From Chryseobacterium taeanense (GTDB taxonomy: Bacteria; Bacteroidota; Bacteroidia; Flavobacteriales; Weeksellaceae), in NCBI RefSeq assembly GCF_900099685.1, contig NZ_FNDW01000017.1:1-38738 (forward strand): DNA of 38,738 nucleotides, in the 5' to 3' direction. Below the pieces are notes generated by a model. It worked only from the letters and a program-made list of their open reading frames with translations, had not been told where the DNA came from and made no database searches. The stretch's first letter is position 1. Each line of letters opens with the position of its first letter. The translations under genes were made by a program, and so were the position numbers. Positions 24,264 to 33,380 of the stretch are shown here, piece by piece.

Positions 24264-25215
24264 TTTGAAAGATTTTATGTTTCACTTTTTGTCGCTGAGT
24301 TTCAATTTTTTGATTTAATTTTTCTTTGAACTCGATATATTTAGGATCTTTTTCATCGTCTGTTTTGTGCTCCAAAGCTTTATTAATTTTAAAATTATCT
24401 TTAATAAATGCCTTGGTTTCATCAGAAAAATAGGCATTCCCAAATTTTTCAAAAATATAATTAACCGATTGGTTATTAGGGTGAATCATATCTTCTTTAT
24501 AAAAGCGATAGTCTCTGAGATCATCCATCAGAATTTCATATATGGGAAGATAATGACAGTTTTCAAATTGTAGGATTACTTCATGAACTGCCGTAATCAG
24601 TTTTGATTTACTCAATTGATTTTCAATCATTCCATCCTTCGTATGACGCACCGGAGAAACAGTGAAGAGAATTTGTACATCGTCTTTGCAGATATCGTTC
24701 AGATTAATTACTGTATTGTAGATTGAATCAGTTATTTCCTGATGACTCAATAATTTTTTCTCAAAGAATTTCTGCGGAATTTTGTGACAGTTGGCTACCA
24801 GTTTTTGTTTAGGAAGAAATTCATAAATAAAAGAAGTTCCGTAGGTAATGATTACCCAATCCGTTCCCTGAAGAAAAGAATTTCCTTCTTCGATTTTAGT
24901 ATTAATTTTATTTAATGTCTGGTGGATATACCGTGTATCAAAACTTGTATGATGATCCAACGAGATAAATTCGTCTTCAAAGGTGATTAATTCCTCTTCA
25001 CGATAAAATTCGGCATCATGGAGTCTTTTCACAGAATTACTGATGGAGAACGGATTAAAAATAGTTCCAAACGGATTATTCAGCGACTGAAGCTGCCCCT
25101 GCTGAAAAAGATCGGTCATTTCGGAAGCAAAACAGGATCCGATCGAAAATATTTTATCTTCAAGCTCTATCTTCTTCTGCGATTCTTTAATGTCAACTTC
25201 TGTCCTGAATTTCAT
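24256..25215 (-). CDS. GSCFA family protein
   Basis: 319 aa. The defining motif GSCFASEM occurs at residues 26-33, followed by YGTSFIYEF, LFTVSPVRHTKDGMIENQLS and DMIHPNNQS, which resemble SGNH-type esterase blocks (Ser early, Asp/His late). The family is found in Bacteroidota and Proteobacteria, and its substrate is unsettled. First gene of the operon with DUF4269 and tatD. No clear promoter is seen; a 10-bp-stem hairpin lies just upstream at 25239-25273. Confidence 0.85.
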   Translation of the reverse strand: MKFRTEVDIKESQKKIELEDKIFSIGSCFASEMTDLFQQGQLQSLNNPFGTIFNPFSISNSVKRLHDAEFYREEELITFEDEFISLDHHTSFDTRYIHQTLNKINTKIEEGNSFLQGTDWVIITYGTSFIYEFLPKQKLVANCHKIPQKFFEKKLLSHQEITDSIYNTVINLNDICKDDVQILFTVSPVRHTKDGMIENQLSKSKLITAVHEVILQFENCHYLPIYEILMDDLRDYRFYKEDMIHPNNQSVNYIFEKFGNAYFSDETKAFIKDNFKINKALEHKTDDEKDPKYIEFKEKLNQKIETQRQKVKHKIFQND

Positions 25216-25238
25216 TGTATAGGTGATAGGTTGAAGGT

Positions 25239-25273
25239 TTAGGTTGCAAGCAAAACTGCTACCTGCAACCTAA
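25239..25273. terminator. Hairpin between polyprenyl synthetase and GSCFA genes
   Basis: Perfect 10-bp stem TTAGGTTGCA (25239-25248) and TGCAACCTAA (25264-25273). It lies after the stop of the polyprenyl synthetase gene on the minus strand and has no strong T run. It may be a weak terminator or one of the wordy intergenic repeats of this genome (ggttgaaggtttaggttgca). Confidence 0.4.
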
Positions 25274-25288
25274 GATCTTCAATCTCTT

Positions 25289-26260
25289 TTAACTTTCTCT
25301 TCTTAATAGATAATTTGCAAGTTCCGCAAACGGTTTTTTCTTTTCTTCCGGGATATCGATTTTCTGAAGGTAGCTCTGCCCGATTTCATTATGTTTTTCA
25401 ATTAATCGTAAGGCTTTCTCATCTACCTTGGTTCTTCTGAATATCTTTTCTACCCCGTAGACTTTATCAATATTGTCAGTTTTTTTAGAATACCAGTAAT
25501 CCAGTTCTTTCCTTTCCTCTTCGGTTGCATACTCTCTCGCCATAAGATAAAGAACCGTTTTTTTATTTTCGTAAATATCACCCGCGTGTTTTTTACCAAA
25601 CTGAGCCTGATCTCCGAATACATCAAGATAATCATCCATAATCTGGAATGCAATTCCGATATGTTTTCCAAAATTAAAAATAGCTTTTGCATCCTTAAAG
25701 TTTGCTTTTGCAATCAATGCACCGATCTCAAATGATGAAGCACTCAGAACTCCAGTCTTATAGGTAATCATTCTGATATAATCATCAAAGGTTACGTCTT
25801 CTTGGGTCTCAAAATTGATATCATATTGTTGTCCTTCACATAAAAGCAGTCCCGTGTGAGTAAATATCCTGATACATGCTTTGAAAATTTCAGGTTCAAG
25901 ATCTTCAAAGAATTTATAAGCTTTCAACATTAATCCGTCTCCGGATAAAATACCTACATTAATTCCGTGTAAGGTGTGGATGGTTGGTTTATTTCTTCTT
26001 AGTGGAGCTTCATCCATGATATCGTCATGAATAAGCGTGAAATTATGGAAAAATTCAATTGCCAAAGCAGGTTTTATAGCCTCTTTCAGATTACCTCCGA
26101 ACAGGTCACAGGCCATAAGAACCATAATCGGGCGAAGACGCTTTCCGCCGTGTGAAATAATGTAATTCATCGGTTCATATAATTCCTCAGGCTTATCTTT
26201 GAAAGTATATCTGGCAATAGCATCCGCAACAATCTGCTGGTATTTGTCTAAAAATTCCAT
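25289..26260 (-). CDS. Polyprenyl (trans-isoprenyl) diphosphate synthase
   Basis: 323 aa from the ATG at 26260 (MEFLDKYQQIVADAI). Seven further in-frame codons upstream overlap the promoter element at 26279 and are unlikely to be translated. The enzyme condenses isopentenyl diphosphate with allylic diphosphates to form polyprenyl chains for quinones or carriers. The first aspartate-rich motif, LIHDDIMDEAPLRR, is at about residues 76-90; the second, FQIMDDYLDVFGD, is at about 205-217. GGKRLRPIMVLMACDLFGG is the conserved N-terminal substrate block. Chain length cannot be told. The gene stands alone between terminator-like sequences. Confidence 0.9.
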   Translation of the reverse strand: MEFLDKYQQIVADAIARYTFKDKPEELYEPMNYIISHGGKRLRPIMVLMACDLFGGNLKEAIKPALAIEFFHNFTLIHDDIMDEAPLRRNKPTIHTLHGINVGILSGDGLMLKAYKFFEDLEPEIFKACIRIFTHTGLLLCEGQQYDINFETQEDVTFDDYIRMITYKTGVLSASSFEIGALIAKANFKDAKAIFNFGKHIGIAFQIMDDYLDVFGDQAQFGKKHAGDIYENKKTVLYLMAREYATEEERKELDYWYSKKTDNIDKVYGVEKIFRRTKVDEKALRLIEKHNEIGQSYLQKIDIPEEKKKPFAELANYLLRRES

Positions 26261-26278
26261 AAATTCTAATAGTTTAAG

Positions 26279-26286
26279 CAAAAATA
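26279..26286 (-). promoter_or_regulatory. -7 promoter element of the polyprenyl synthetase gene
   Basis: Reads TATTTTTG on the minus strand, a match to TAnnTTTG, 18 bp before the ATG at 26260. No clear -33 TTTG. It fixes the start choice. Confidence 0.55.
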
Positions 26287-26395
26287 CAATTTTTCAGGGC
26301 TTTTTAAAGTAAAAATCCTCACTGTTTTATTAATAATATTAAGAGTCTGTATTCAATTTAACTAATTAAAAAAGCTAAATATTAATTCAAATAAT

Positions 26396-26424
26396 AAAAA
26401 AACTTTGCCCGAATGAGCAAAGTT
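26396..26424 (-). terminator. Terminator after the phosphate transporter operon
   Basis: Stem AACTTTGC (26401-26408) and GCAAAGTT (26417-26424), followed on the minus strand by a T-rich run. It lies about 35 bp past the stop of the Pit gene. Confidence 0.75.
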
Positions 26425-26458
26425 GATTTATACTATTTAAAAAATTAATCCTGAAATT

Positions 26459-27601
26459 TTAAGATAAAAATGTTACGACAAGATACGTAATCCCTGCCAC
26501 AATCGCTGAAATAGGAATAGTAAGAACCCAAGCCCAAAGAAGGCTTACCGTGATTCCCCATCTTACCGCAGAAACTCTTTTTGTTAGCCCTACCCCAATG
26601 ATCGAACCGGTAATCGTGTGGGTCGTTGAAACCGGAATCCCGAAGTGATCGGTGATGAATAAAGTAATCGCTCCAGCAGTTTCAGCACTTACTCCTTCTA
26701 AAGAAGTAACTTTTGTGATTTTGGTTCCCATCGTTTTGATGATCTTCCAGCCACCGCTCATTGTACCCAATGCAATTGCAACAAACGAAACCAAAGGCAC
26801 CCAAAGATAATGTTCCGAGAAAAATTTGAAACGATCGGCACTTGGTATATTTAAATATACAGGATCACGAAGCATTTCAACATGATAATAAATTAAAGCT
26901 GCACCAATGATTCCCATTACTTTTTGAGCGTCATTAAGACCATGTCCCAAACTGAAAAGTGCTGAAGATCCCAATTGTAATCTCTTGAATGACTTATCTG
27001 CTTTGTGAGGATTTGATCTTTTATAAAGGTGAACAATAATCAAAGTGATAATGATAGAAATTATCATTCCGATGATCGGTGCCATGAAAATGAATAAGAA
27101 AATCGGAATTACCTTATTAAATTTCACTACACTCTGATGCGTTACCTGAGTGAAAGCCTCTTTACAGGTTTCCCAAAATCCAAGGGCAGGTTGTGCGGCT
27201 GCTACATCATGATAATCCATCATGAAAGCATGCATCAGAGCTGCTCCTAAAAATCCTCCGATCAGCGTATGTGATGATGATGAAGGAATCCCAAACCACC
27301 ACGTTAAAAGATTCCAAGCAATTGCTGCAATAAGACCTGAGAATATTACTTCCAGTGTAATAAAATTTTCGTTTACAGTCTTGGCAATTGTATTACCAAT
27401 CTTAAAATCCTGAAAAATATAGGCAGCGAGAAAAAATGCTGCAAAATTCCAGAGTGCTGCCCAAAGTACAGCCTGGAAAGGGGTTAAAACTTTTGTAGAA
27501 ACAATAGTCGCAATTGAATTGGCTGCATCGTGAAAACCATTGATGTAATCAAATACTAAAGCCAAAGCAATAATAACTATAAGTAAAATCGGAAATTCCA
27601 T
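26459..27601 (-). CDS. Inorganic phosphate transporter, Pit family
   Basis: 380 aa, nearly all hydrophobic, with about ten membrane segments. Pit carriers import phosphate (as a metal-phosphate complex) with protons, or with sodium in related PiT members. Duplicated family signatures are clear: DYINGFHDAANSIATIVST near residues 18-36 and LGHGLNDAQKVMGIIGAAL near 220. IPVSSTHTITGSIIGVG and IPSSSSHTLIGGFLGAA are the two inverted-half repeats. It lies 20 bp downstream of a DUF47 gene, the standard Pit accessory pairing. Confidence 0.92.
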   Translation of the reverse strand: MEFPILLIVIIALALVFDYINGFHDAANSIATIVSTKVLTPFQAVLWAALWNFAAFFLAAYIFQDFKIGNTIAKTVNENFITLEVIFSGLIAAIAWNLLTWWFGIPSSSSHTLIGGFLGAALMHAFMMDYHDVAAAQPALGFWETCKEAFTQVTHQSVVKFNKVIPIFLFIFMAPIIGMIISIIITLIIVHLYKRSNPHKADKSFKRLQLGSSALFSLGHGLNDAQKVMGIIGAALIYYHVEMLRDPVYLNIPSADRFKFFSEHYLWVPLVSFVAIALGTMSGGWKIIKTMGTKITKVTSLEGVSAETAGAITLFITDHFGIPVSTTHTITGSIIGVGLTKRVSAVRWGITVSLLWAWVLTIPISAIVAGITYLVVTFLS

Positions 27602-27621
27602 TGTTTAATTATAATTATTAA

Positions 27622-28260
27622 TTAAGCGTATTTAATCATGATGTTCTCGATCGTATTAGCAACATCTTCTGCTTTGTCGGTTACAACTTCAAGATAATTA
27701 AGTACAGATGAAACTTTAATGATATTAATCGCATCGTTTGTTTCGAATAATTCTACCATTGAATTGGAAAGCAGATCGTCTGCAATATTTTCAATAGAAT
27801 TTACTTTAATGCAAGCTTCTTTTACCTGTTCCATATTCTTGAATCCGTTCAGGTTTTTCATTGCCGTCTGAATTTCAAGACATGCTTTATGAATCAGTAA
27901 TGAGAAGTCTGAATAAGCCTTCATTTCAGGAGATTTATACAAGAAAATATACTTCGTGGAAGCATAAATGTAATCAGCAATATCGTCTAATCCCGTTGCT
28001 AGTGTATGGATATCTTCTCTGTCGAAAGGAGTAATGAAGTTTTTTCCCAGTTCTACAAAAATCTCGTGCGTCAATTCGTCATTTTTATGCTCGAAGTCGC
28101 TCATTTTCTTCAGCATGGAATCGTCATTAAGATCAAAGTCTTTGATTCCTGTGTTGAATTCCTCAGACATTGCAACTAGGTTTTCAGTTACTTTTTCGAA
28201 AAGTACAAAGAAGATTTTATCTTTTGGTTGAAAAGCGTGGAAAATATTACCAATTCCCAT
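27622..28260 (-). CDS. DUF47 (PhoU-like) Pit accessory protein
   Basis: 212 aa from the ATG at 28260 (MGIGNIFHAFQPKDKIFF). The open frame extends nine codons further to 28287, but the shorter start fits the family. The protein is all-helical, with FFVLFEKVTENLVAMSEEFN, EHKNDELTHEIFVELGKNFI and TPFDREDIHTLATGLDDIAD, the last being the metal-site helix of PhoU/DUF47 proteins. DUF47 proteins regulate or assist Pit transporters, and here the gene is the first of a two-gene operon with pit. Confidence 0.88.
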   Translation of the reverse strand: MGIGNIFHAFQPKDKIFFVLFEKVTENLVAMSEEFNTGIKDFDLNDDSMLKKMSDFEHKNDELTHEIFVELGKNFITPFDREDIHTLATGLDDIADYIYASTKYIFLYKSPEMKAYSDFSLLIHKACLEIQTAMKNLNGFKNMEQVKEACIKVNSIENIADDLLSNSMVELFETNDAINIIKVSSVLNYLEVVTDKAEDVANTIENIMIKYA

Positions 28261-28363
28261 TTTTAAGTATTTATAATTCGTGTGCAAATTTCTTAAAAAA
28301 GCACCTTACCTGAAACAATACTAGATTAAGTTTTGTTAACATTGTATTATAAACTGATTATCA

Positions 28364-28393
28364 ATTAAAAAAACCGGCGCTATGGCCGGTTTT
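28364..28393 (-). terminator. Terminator after the DbpA/CsdA-type helicase
   Basis: Stem AAAACCGGC (28370-28378) and GCCGGTTTT (28385-28393), loop GCTATG, followed on the minus strand by a run of seven T. It lies just past the helicase stop. Confidence 0.85.
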
Positions 28394-28411
28394 CAGTATA
28401 TTTTGAAGGGT

Positions 28412-30094
28412 TTAGTTTGCTACTTCAGCTCTCATTTCCTTTCCTTTGAATTTCATCGATCCGATGTTACTCAATACATTGTCTTTAAAAGATTTTTCCA
28501 CTTCAAAGAATGAGAATTTTTCAAGGATTTCAATATCACCGATTTCTGCTCTTTTTTTGCTTTTTCCGGCAGTAGCTTTATTGATGATATCTAAAACATC
28601 AAGCTTCTTCAATTGATCTTTTTTACCAAGATTAAAGAAGAATCTTACCATATCTTCATTCCTTTTTCTTGGTTTCCCGCTGCGCTCTCTTCTGTCCCCT
28701 CTTTCGCTTCGGTCACGATCTCTTCCTCTGTCGCGGTCTCTTCTAGAACCTCTGTCGTCATCTCTGCTGCTCAGTTTCTGCTCCATAAGATCGTGTCTGT
28801 CTTTGTAATACAACGCAAGATCTTTTAATTGGAACTGAAGTAGTTTATGGGCAAGCTCCTCCTTTGTAAATGCTGATAAATCAGGAATCAGAGAATCGTC
28901 AAATTCAAAGAAATCTTCGTGGATTTCGAAAAGGCTTTCGAAAACACCTCCAACCTGAGCCTTGATAATATCTTCTCCGGTAGGAATTTTACCTTCATGC
29001 ATTTCGATTTTAGTCACTGATTTTATCTGCTTCAGCTTTCTGCTTTCTTCAGGTTTAATCAGGGCAATAGAAATACCGTCTTTTCCTGCTCTTCCTGTTC
29101 TTCCGCTTCGGTGAACGAATACTTCAGGATCATCCGGCAAAGAGTAATGGATAACGTGTGTCAGTGAATTTACATCAAGCCCTCTTGCTGCAACGTCTGT
29201 CGCAACCAGAATATCAATATTCTTCAGTCTGAACTTTTTCATTACCGTATCTCTCTGTGCCTGAGAAAGATCTCCATGAAGAGCATCTGCTGCATATCCA
29301 TTTTGCATTAAGAAATCAGCTACTTCCTGAGTCTCCATTCTCGTTCTGCAGAAAATAATGGAATACTGATTCGGGTTAGAATCAATAAGACGCTTTAAAG
29401 CTTCTTTTTTCTGACGATAACCGATTACATAATATTCATGTTTGATGTTCTTTTTAACCTCGTTAATAGAACCCACTGAAATTCTGTGCGGCTTTGTTAA
29501 ATAATTCTTAGAAATTCTTTCTACTTCTTTGCTCATTGTGGCAGAGAAAAGAAAAGTCTGCTTGGTTTCAGGCGTTTCGCTGAGAATAGTTTCCAGTTCG
29601 TCCTTGAAACCCATAGAAAGCATTTCATCAGCTTCATCCAAAACCAACCAGTGGATAGCGGAGAAATCTAATGCTTTTCTGTTGATAAGGTCGATTACTC
29701 TACCCGGAGTTCCAACAATAATCTGCGGTTTATCCTTAAGAGATCTGATTTGATCCATAATACTGCTTCCACCATAAACGGCTGTCGTTTTGATGTCTTT
29801 CATGTATTTGGAGTAGTTTTTAATGTCTTTCGTAATCTGAAGACATAATTCCCGTGTCGGACAAAGCACCAAAAGTTGGATTTTGCGACTCGTATCGTCA
29901 ATCATATCCAAAATCGGAAGCGAAAATGCTGCTGTTTTGCCTGTCCCTGTCTGCGCAAGTGCGATCAAGTCGCGAATATCTGAAAGAATGAAAGGGATAG
30001 TCTGTTTTTGGATTTCTGTCGGGCTTTCGTAACCCAGTTCGCCAATTGCCTTAAGAATATCAGGACTTAAATTGGTTTCCGTAAATAAATTCAT
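28412..30094 (-). CDS. DEAD-box RNA helicase with DbpA/CsdA-type RNA-binding domain
   Basis: 560 aa. An ATP-dependent RNA helicase of the DeaD/CsdA group, acting on ribosomal RNA or structured mRNA, often induced by cold. Motifs include Q (SPTEIQKQTIP), I (AQTGTGKTAA), II (LDEADEMLSMGF), III (FSATMS), V (VATDVAARGLDV) and VI (HRSGRTGRAG). Residues about 438-478 are a repetitive Arg/Asp linker (DRGRDRDRSERGDRRER). The final 80 residues (VRFFFNLGKKDQLKKLDVL, GDIEILEKFSFFEVE) form the DbpA/CsdA RNA-binding domain. It has its own promoter, with a leader of about 14 nt, and a terminator. It differs from the RhlE-like helicase at 21625, so the two are not recent duplicates. Confidence 0.93.
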   Translation of the reverse strand: MNLFTETNLSPDILKAIGELGYESPTEIQKQTIPFILSDIRDLIALAQTGTGKTAAFSLPILDMIDDTSRKIQLLVLCPTRELCLQITKDIKNYSKYMKDIKTTAVYGGSSIMDQIRSLKDKPQIIVGTPGRVIDLINRKALDFSAIHWLVLDEADEMLSMGFKDELETILSETPETKQTFLFSATMSKEVERISKNYLTKPHRISVGSINEVKKNIKHEYYVIGYRQKKEALKRLIDSNPNQYSIIFCRTRMETQEVADFLMQNGYAADALHGDLSQAQRDTVMKKFRLKNIDILVATDVAARGLDVNSLTHVIHYSLPDDPEVFVHRSGRTGRAGKDGISIALIKPEESRKLKQIKSVTKIEMHEGKIPTGEDIIKAQVGGVFESLFEIHEDFFEFDDSLIPDLSAFTKEELAHKLLQFQLKDLALYYKDRHDLMEQKLSSRDDDRGSRRDRDRGRDRDRSERGDRRERSGKPRKRNEDMVRFFFNLGKKDQLKKLDVLDIINKATAGKSKKRAEIGDIEILEKFSFFEVEKSFKDNVLSNIGSMKFKGKEMRAEVAN

Positions 30095-30114
30095 TAAATA
30101 TTTTAAAATTTTTG

Positions 30115-30122
30115 CAAAGATA
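30115..30122 (-). promoter_or_regulatory. -7 promoter element of the DbpA/CsdA-type helicase
   Basis: Reads TATCTTTG on the minus strand, a match to TAnnTTTG, about 20 bp before the ATG. No clear -33 element. Confidence 0.6.
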
Positions 30123-30291
30123 CGATTATTATTTGAATTACATTTTAACTATTATTACAGAAACAATAATTTAATATTTAAAACATATAATGCTTTTATA
30201 ATTTCCGCAGAAAAAACACATTATTTTTAATTTTAATTTAATAACACATTCTTCGTGGGAACTACCCCCGTTACCGCAATAAATATTTTTT

Positions 30292-30320
30292 TTTGAATTG
30301 ATCGATTTTAATTAAATTTG
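30292..30320 (+). promoter_or_regulatory. Full Bacteroidota promoter of the DUF2461 gene
   Basis: TTTG (30292-30295), a 17-bp spacer and TAAATTTG (30313-30320), a complete match to the TTTG-N17-TAnnTTTG form. The start codon is at 30338. Confidence 0.65.
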
Positions 30321-30337
30321 ATTGAAAATAAAAAAAT

Positions 30338-31003
30338 ATGTCAGCAGCAATTTCTCCGAAAGTTTTTGATTTCTTAAAAAAACTGACCAAAAATAACAAC
30401 CGGGAATGGTTTACGGAAAATAAAAATCTTTATACAGAGGCTCAGGAAAACATCGTATTGTTTCTGGAAGACCTCATTAAAGAAATGTCAGAATTCAATC
30501 CTGAGCTTGAAAAAATTGATGCCAAAAAATCCTTATTCAGGATTTACCGGGATACCCGATTCTCAAAAGATAAAACGCCTTACAAAACCAACTTCGGTGC
30601 TTCACTTGGAATGGGAAAGGGAAGCCAGAAAGGAGGATATTATCTTCACCTGGAACCGGGAAAATCTTTTATTGCCGGAGGAATTTATATGCCGGAATCT
30701 TCTGTCTTAAAAACGTTGAGAAAAGAAATTTCACTCTATGGACAGGATTTTATTAAAATTTTAAACGATAAAGAGTTTAAAAAGTATTTTTCAGAACTGG
30801 ATCAGGACGATAAGCTTAAAAAAGTTCCACAAGGATTTGAAAAGGAAGACCCGATGGCTGAATACCTGAAACTGAAGAGTTTTATTGTTGTTTACAATCT
30901 TTCAGACAAGGAAATTCAAGACAAAAATGCTGCGAAAAAACTGGCTGAAATTTTCAAAATTATGAAACCTTTGAATGATTTTCTTAACGCACCTTTTTTG
31001 TAG
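30338..31003 (+). CDS. DUF2461 family protein
   Basis: 221 aa, the normal size of DUF2461/TIGR02453 proteins. Diagnostic blocks are NNNREWFTENKNLY, SLFRIYRDTRFSKDKTPYKT, FGASLG and YYLHLEPGKSFIAGGIYMPE. The family is widespread, cytoplasmic and of unknown function. It stands alone with its own promoter, divergent from the helicase. Confidence 0.88.
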   Translation: MSAAISPKVFDFLKKLTKNNNREWFTENKNLYTEAQENIVLFLEDLIKEMSEFNPELEKIDAKKSLFRIYRDTRFSKDKTPYKTNFGASLGMGKGSQKGGYYLHLEPGKSFIAGGIYMPESSVLKTLRKEISLYGQDFIKILNDKEFKKYFSELDQDDKLKKVPQGFEKEDPMAEYLKLKSFIVVYNLSDKEIQDKNAAKKLAEIFKIMKPLNDFLNAPFL

Positions 31004-31075
31004 TTCTAAATTTTAACAATTGAAAATCAAACACTTACAAACTTAATATTTTAACATTAATTTAACATTTTTACG

Positions 31076-31083
31076 TATCTTTG
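31076..31083 (+). promoter_or_regulatory. -7 promoter element of the polysaccharide patch
   Basis: TATCTTTG fits TAnnTTTG and lies 20 bp before the ATG of the FkbM-type gene. It probably drives the FkbM and flippase genes together. Confidence 0.6.
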
Positions 31084-31103
31084 CTATTGTCAAAAGCTAA
31101 AGA

Positions 31104-31898
31104 ATGTCTCTATACCAAAGAATTGCTGAAAATCTACAATATATCAGTCCTGGTTTTTATAAGAAAAGATTTTTTAAAAGTTTAAATAATCTCAACAAAG
31201 ACAATTTCTCCGTGAGAAATGTAGAGCCGGAACTGGTTTGGATCAAAGAATTCTTACCCAAAAACGCCGTAATTCTAGACATCGGTGCCAATGTAGGCAC
31301 ATTTTTGTATCAACTGGAAAAAAAACTTAATCACGAGCATATTTACGCTTTTGAACCCAACAAGAAATTGTACAGAAGGCTGAAAAGACTTTTCCCGACC
31401 ATGAGGGTTTTTCCATTAGCACTTTCTGATGAGAATACAACGGCAGAGTTTAAAGTTCCCGTTATCAACGGAAAAACGATTGCTTCCCGAGGAACGCTCA
31501 ATACAACGTATAAAGAAAAAGGTGAAGAGAAAAGCTATACCGAAAAGGTAAAAGTAATACGTCTCGATGACTGGGCTGCCATAGAAAACTTCATCAAAAT
31601 TGATTTCATCAAAATAGATGTTGAAGGCAATGAAATGAAAACATTGCAGGGTGCCAGAGAAGTGATCTGTAAGTTCATGCCTGTTTTAATGGTGGAAATG
31701 GAACAAAGACATCATGAAACACCGATCTTGCAGGAAATTTCTGAAATAGAATCCTGGGGCTACGACGCTAAATACTTAAACAGAAATAATTTTATTCTCG
31801 AAAATCTGACGGAAGAAATCTTACTCAAAAACATAAGCGACGAAAAAAACAAAAAAGAATACATTAATAATATTATTTTCATCCCTAAAAGCCAATAA
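31104..31898 (+). CDS. FkbM family methyltransferase
   Basis: 264 aa. A SAM-dependent O-methyltransferase of the FkbM type, often acting on sugars of surface polysaccharides. The SAM motif AVILDIGANVGTFLYQLEKK is at about residues 55-72, followed by YAFEPNKKLYRRL, FPLALSDENTTAEF and IKIDVEGNEMKTLQGA, the family's late acidic motif. The gene lies 3 bp before a flippase gene and near two glycosyltransferases, which supports a role in decorating a surface glycan. Confidence 0.85.
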   Translation: MSLYQRIAENLQYISPGFYKKRFFKSLNNLNKDNFSVRNVEPELVWIKEFLPKNAVILDIGANVGTFLYQLEKKLNHEHIYAFEPNKKLYRRLKRLFPTMRVFPLALSDENTTAEFKVPVINGKTIASRGTLNTTYKEKGEEKSYTEKVKVIRLDDWAAIENFIKIDFIKIDVEGNEMKTLQGAREVICKFMPVLMVEMEQRHHETPILQEISEIESWGYDAKYLNRNNFILENLTEEILLKNISDEKNKKEYINNIIFIPKSQ

Positions 31899-31901
31899 AA
31901 A

Positions 31902-33380
31902 ATGAGTGTAGTTGCAAGACAAGGGTTTAAGTATTCTATCATTGGCTATGTAGGTTTTCTGCTGGGTACCGTTTCAGCGATTTTTATTTTCCCGAATGAT
32001 TTTGTGTTTTACGGAACACTCAGATATAGTATGCAAACCGCAGAGATGCTAGTTCCTTTTGTTGTTTTCGGTATTTCTTATGCCAATGTAAAATTTTTCC
32101 ATAGCGTACAGAAAGACGGTAAAAATCAGAATATGCTTTCTTTGTCACTGATAACAATTTTAATCAACTTCCTGATTTTCTGTGGCATATTTTTTATACT
32201 ACCCCATTTTTATCCTAAATTTCTAAATACAAAAGCCTGGAATTTAAAAGAACTTGTTCTTCCGCTTATTTTGGTTTTATCATTCTGCGCCATATTCAAT
32301 AAATATGTATCAAATTTTAAAAGAATTGTTGTATCAAATATATTCGACAATCTTTTTCCTAAAATAGCCAATCTTGGCGCTTTCTGTCTTTTTTTTTATT
32401 TTGCATTTTCACAGCGGATCGCTCTGGCATTTTTCTTCGGAATCTTTGCGCTGATGCTTTTCGGGTACATTTATTACACCAATAAACTGGAAAAGATTCA
32501 TTTTGATTTCAGTACAGATTATTTTAAGAAAGATAATTTATGGAAAGACTTTGCCAACTATAGCTTCTTTGGCTTTTTAGGAACTTTCGGAAATTACCTG
32601 GCTATCAACAGCTTTATGATCGGAGAATATATGGGAATGGAAGAAAACGGAATTTATTCTACGTTGTATGCCTTAATTTCTTTAATTTCTATTCCGCAGC
32701 TGGGCTTATTTAATATTTCCGCGCCGATCATCAGCAAAAATCTTGCGGATGGCGACATGGAAGGACTGGATAAATTTCATAAAAAAACATCATTAACGTT
32801 ATATTTTTTAGGTGCAGTTCTATTTTCCTGTATCATGGTCGGATTTCCTTACCTGACTTATTTTATGCCTAAAAACGGAGTTTTACTGAGAGAATACGAA
32901 CCTGTAGTATGGATTTGGGGCTCTGCAGTTTTAATTGATCTAGCCACTGGTTTTAACGGTAATATTATTTCCCTTTCAAAGTATTATAAATTCAATATTC
33001 TGGTTATGCTTCTGCTTGCCGGATTAACCATAAGTTTGAATTTCTACTTTCTGAAAAATACAGATTTAAAGCTCATCGGCATTGCTTTGTCCACAGCCAT
33101 TTCACTGACTACCTATAACGTTGTGAAAATTGTTTTTAATTATATTGTATTTAAAGTTTCGCCACTCACCATTGAGATGATTTTTGTCTCGATTATCTGT
33201 ACCCTGGCGATTACTGTAGCGATTATTTTACCGAATTTCAGTAATAATTTCATTAATCTTGTGTACAAACCGGCTGTTGTTTTGTTACTTATTTTTATTG
33301 GTAATTATTTCACCAACGTCTTTCCGATTGAAGATTATCTGAACAAAAATTTTATTAAAAGTATTTTTAAATTTAAATAG
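31902..33380 (+). CDS. Wzx-like polysaccharide flippase (MATE/MOP superfamily)
   Basis: 492 aa, with about 12-14 hydrophobic segments spread across the protein. The N-terminus MSVVARQGFKYSIIGYVGFL is typical of oligosaccharide flippases that move lipid-linked glycans across the inner membrane. It follows the FkbM-type gene by 3 bp, so the two are one transcript. Its end overlaps by 8 bp the end of the converging glycosyltransferase gene. The exact substrate cannot be told. Confidence 0.82.
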   Translation: MSVVARQGFKYSIIGYVGFLLGTVSAIFIFPNDFVFYGTLRYSMQTAEMLVPFVVFGISYANVKFFHSVQKDGKNQNMLSLSLITILINFLIFCGIFFILPHFYPKFLNTKAWNLKELVLPLILVLSFCAIFNKYVSNFKRIVVSNIFDNLFPKIANLGAFCLFFYFAFSQRIALAFFFGIFALMLFGYIYYTNKLEKIHFDFSTDYFKKDNLWKDFANYSFFGFLGTFGNYLAINSFMIGEYMGMEENGIYSTLYALISLISIPQLGLFNISAPIISKNLADGDMEGLDKFHKKTSLTLYFLGAVLFSCIMVGFPYLTYFMPKNGVLLREYEPVVWIWGSAVLIDLATGFNGNIISLSKYYKFNILVMLLLAGLTISLNFYFLKNTDLKLIGIALSTAISLTTYNVVKIVFNYIVFKVSPLTIEMIFVSIICTLAITVAIILPNFSNNFINLVYKPAVVLLLIFIGNYFTNVFPIEDYLNKNFIKSIFKFK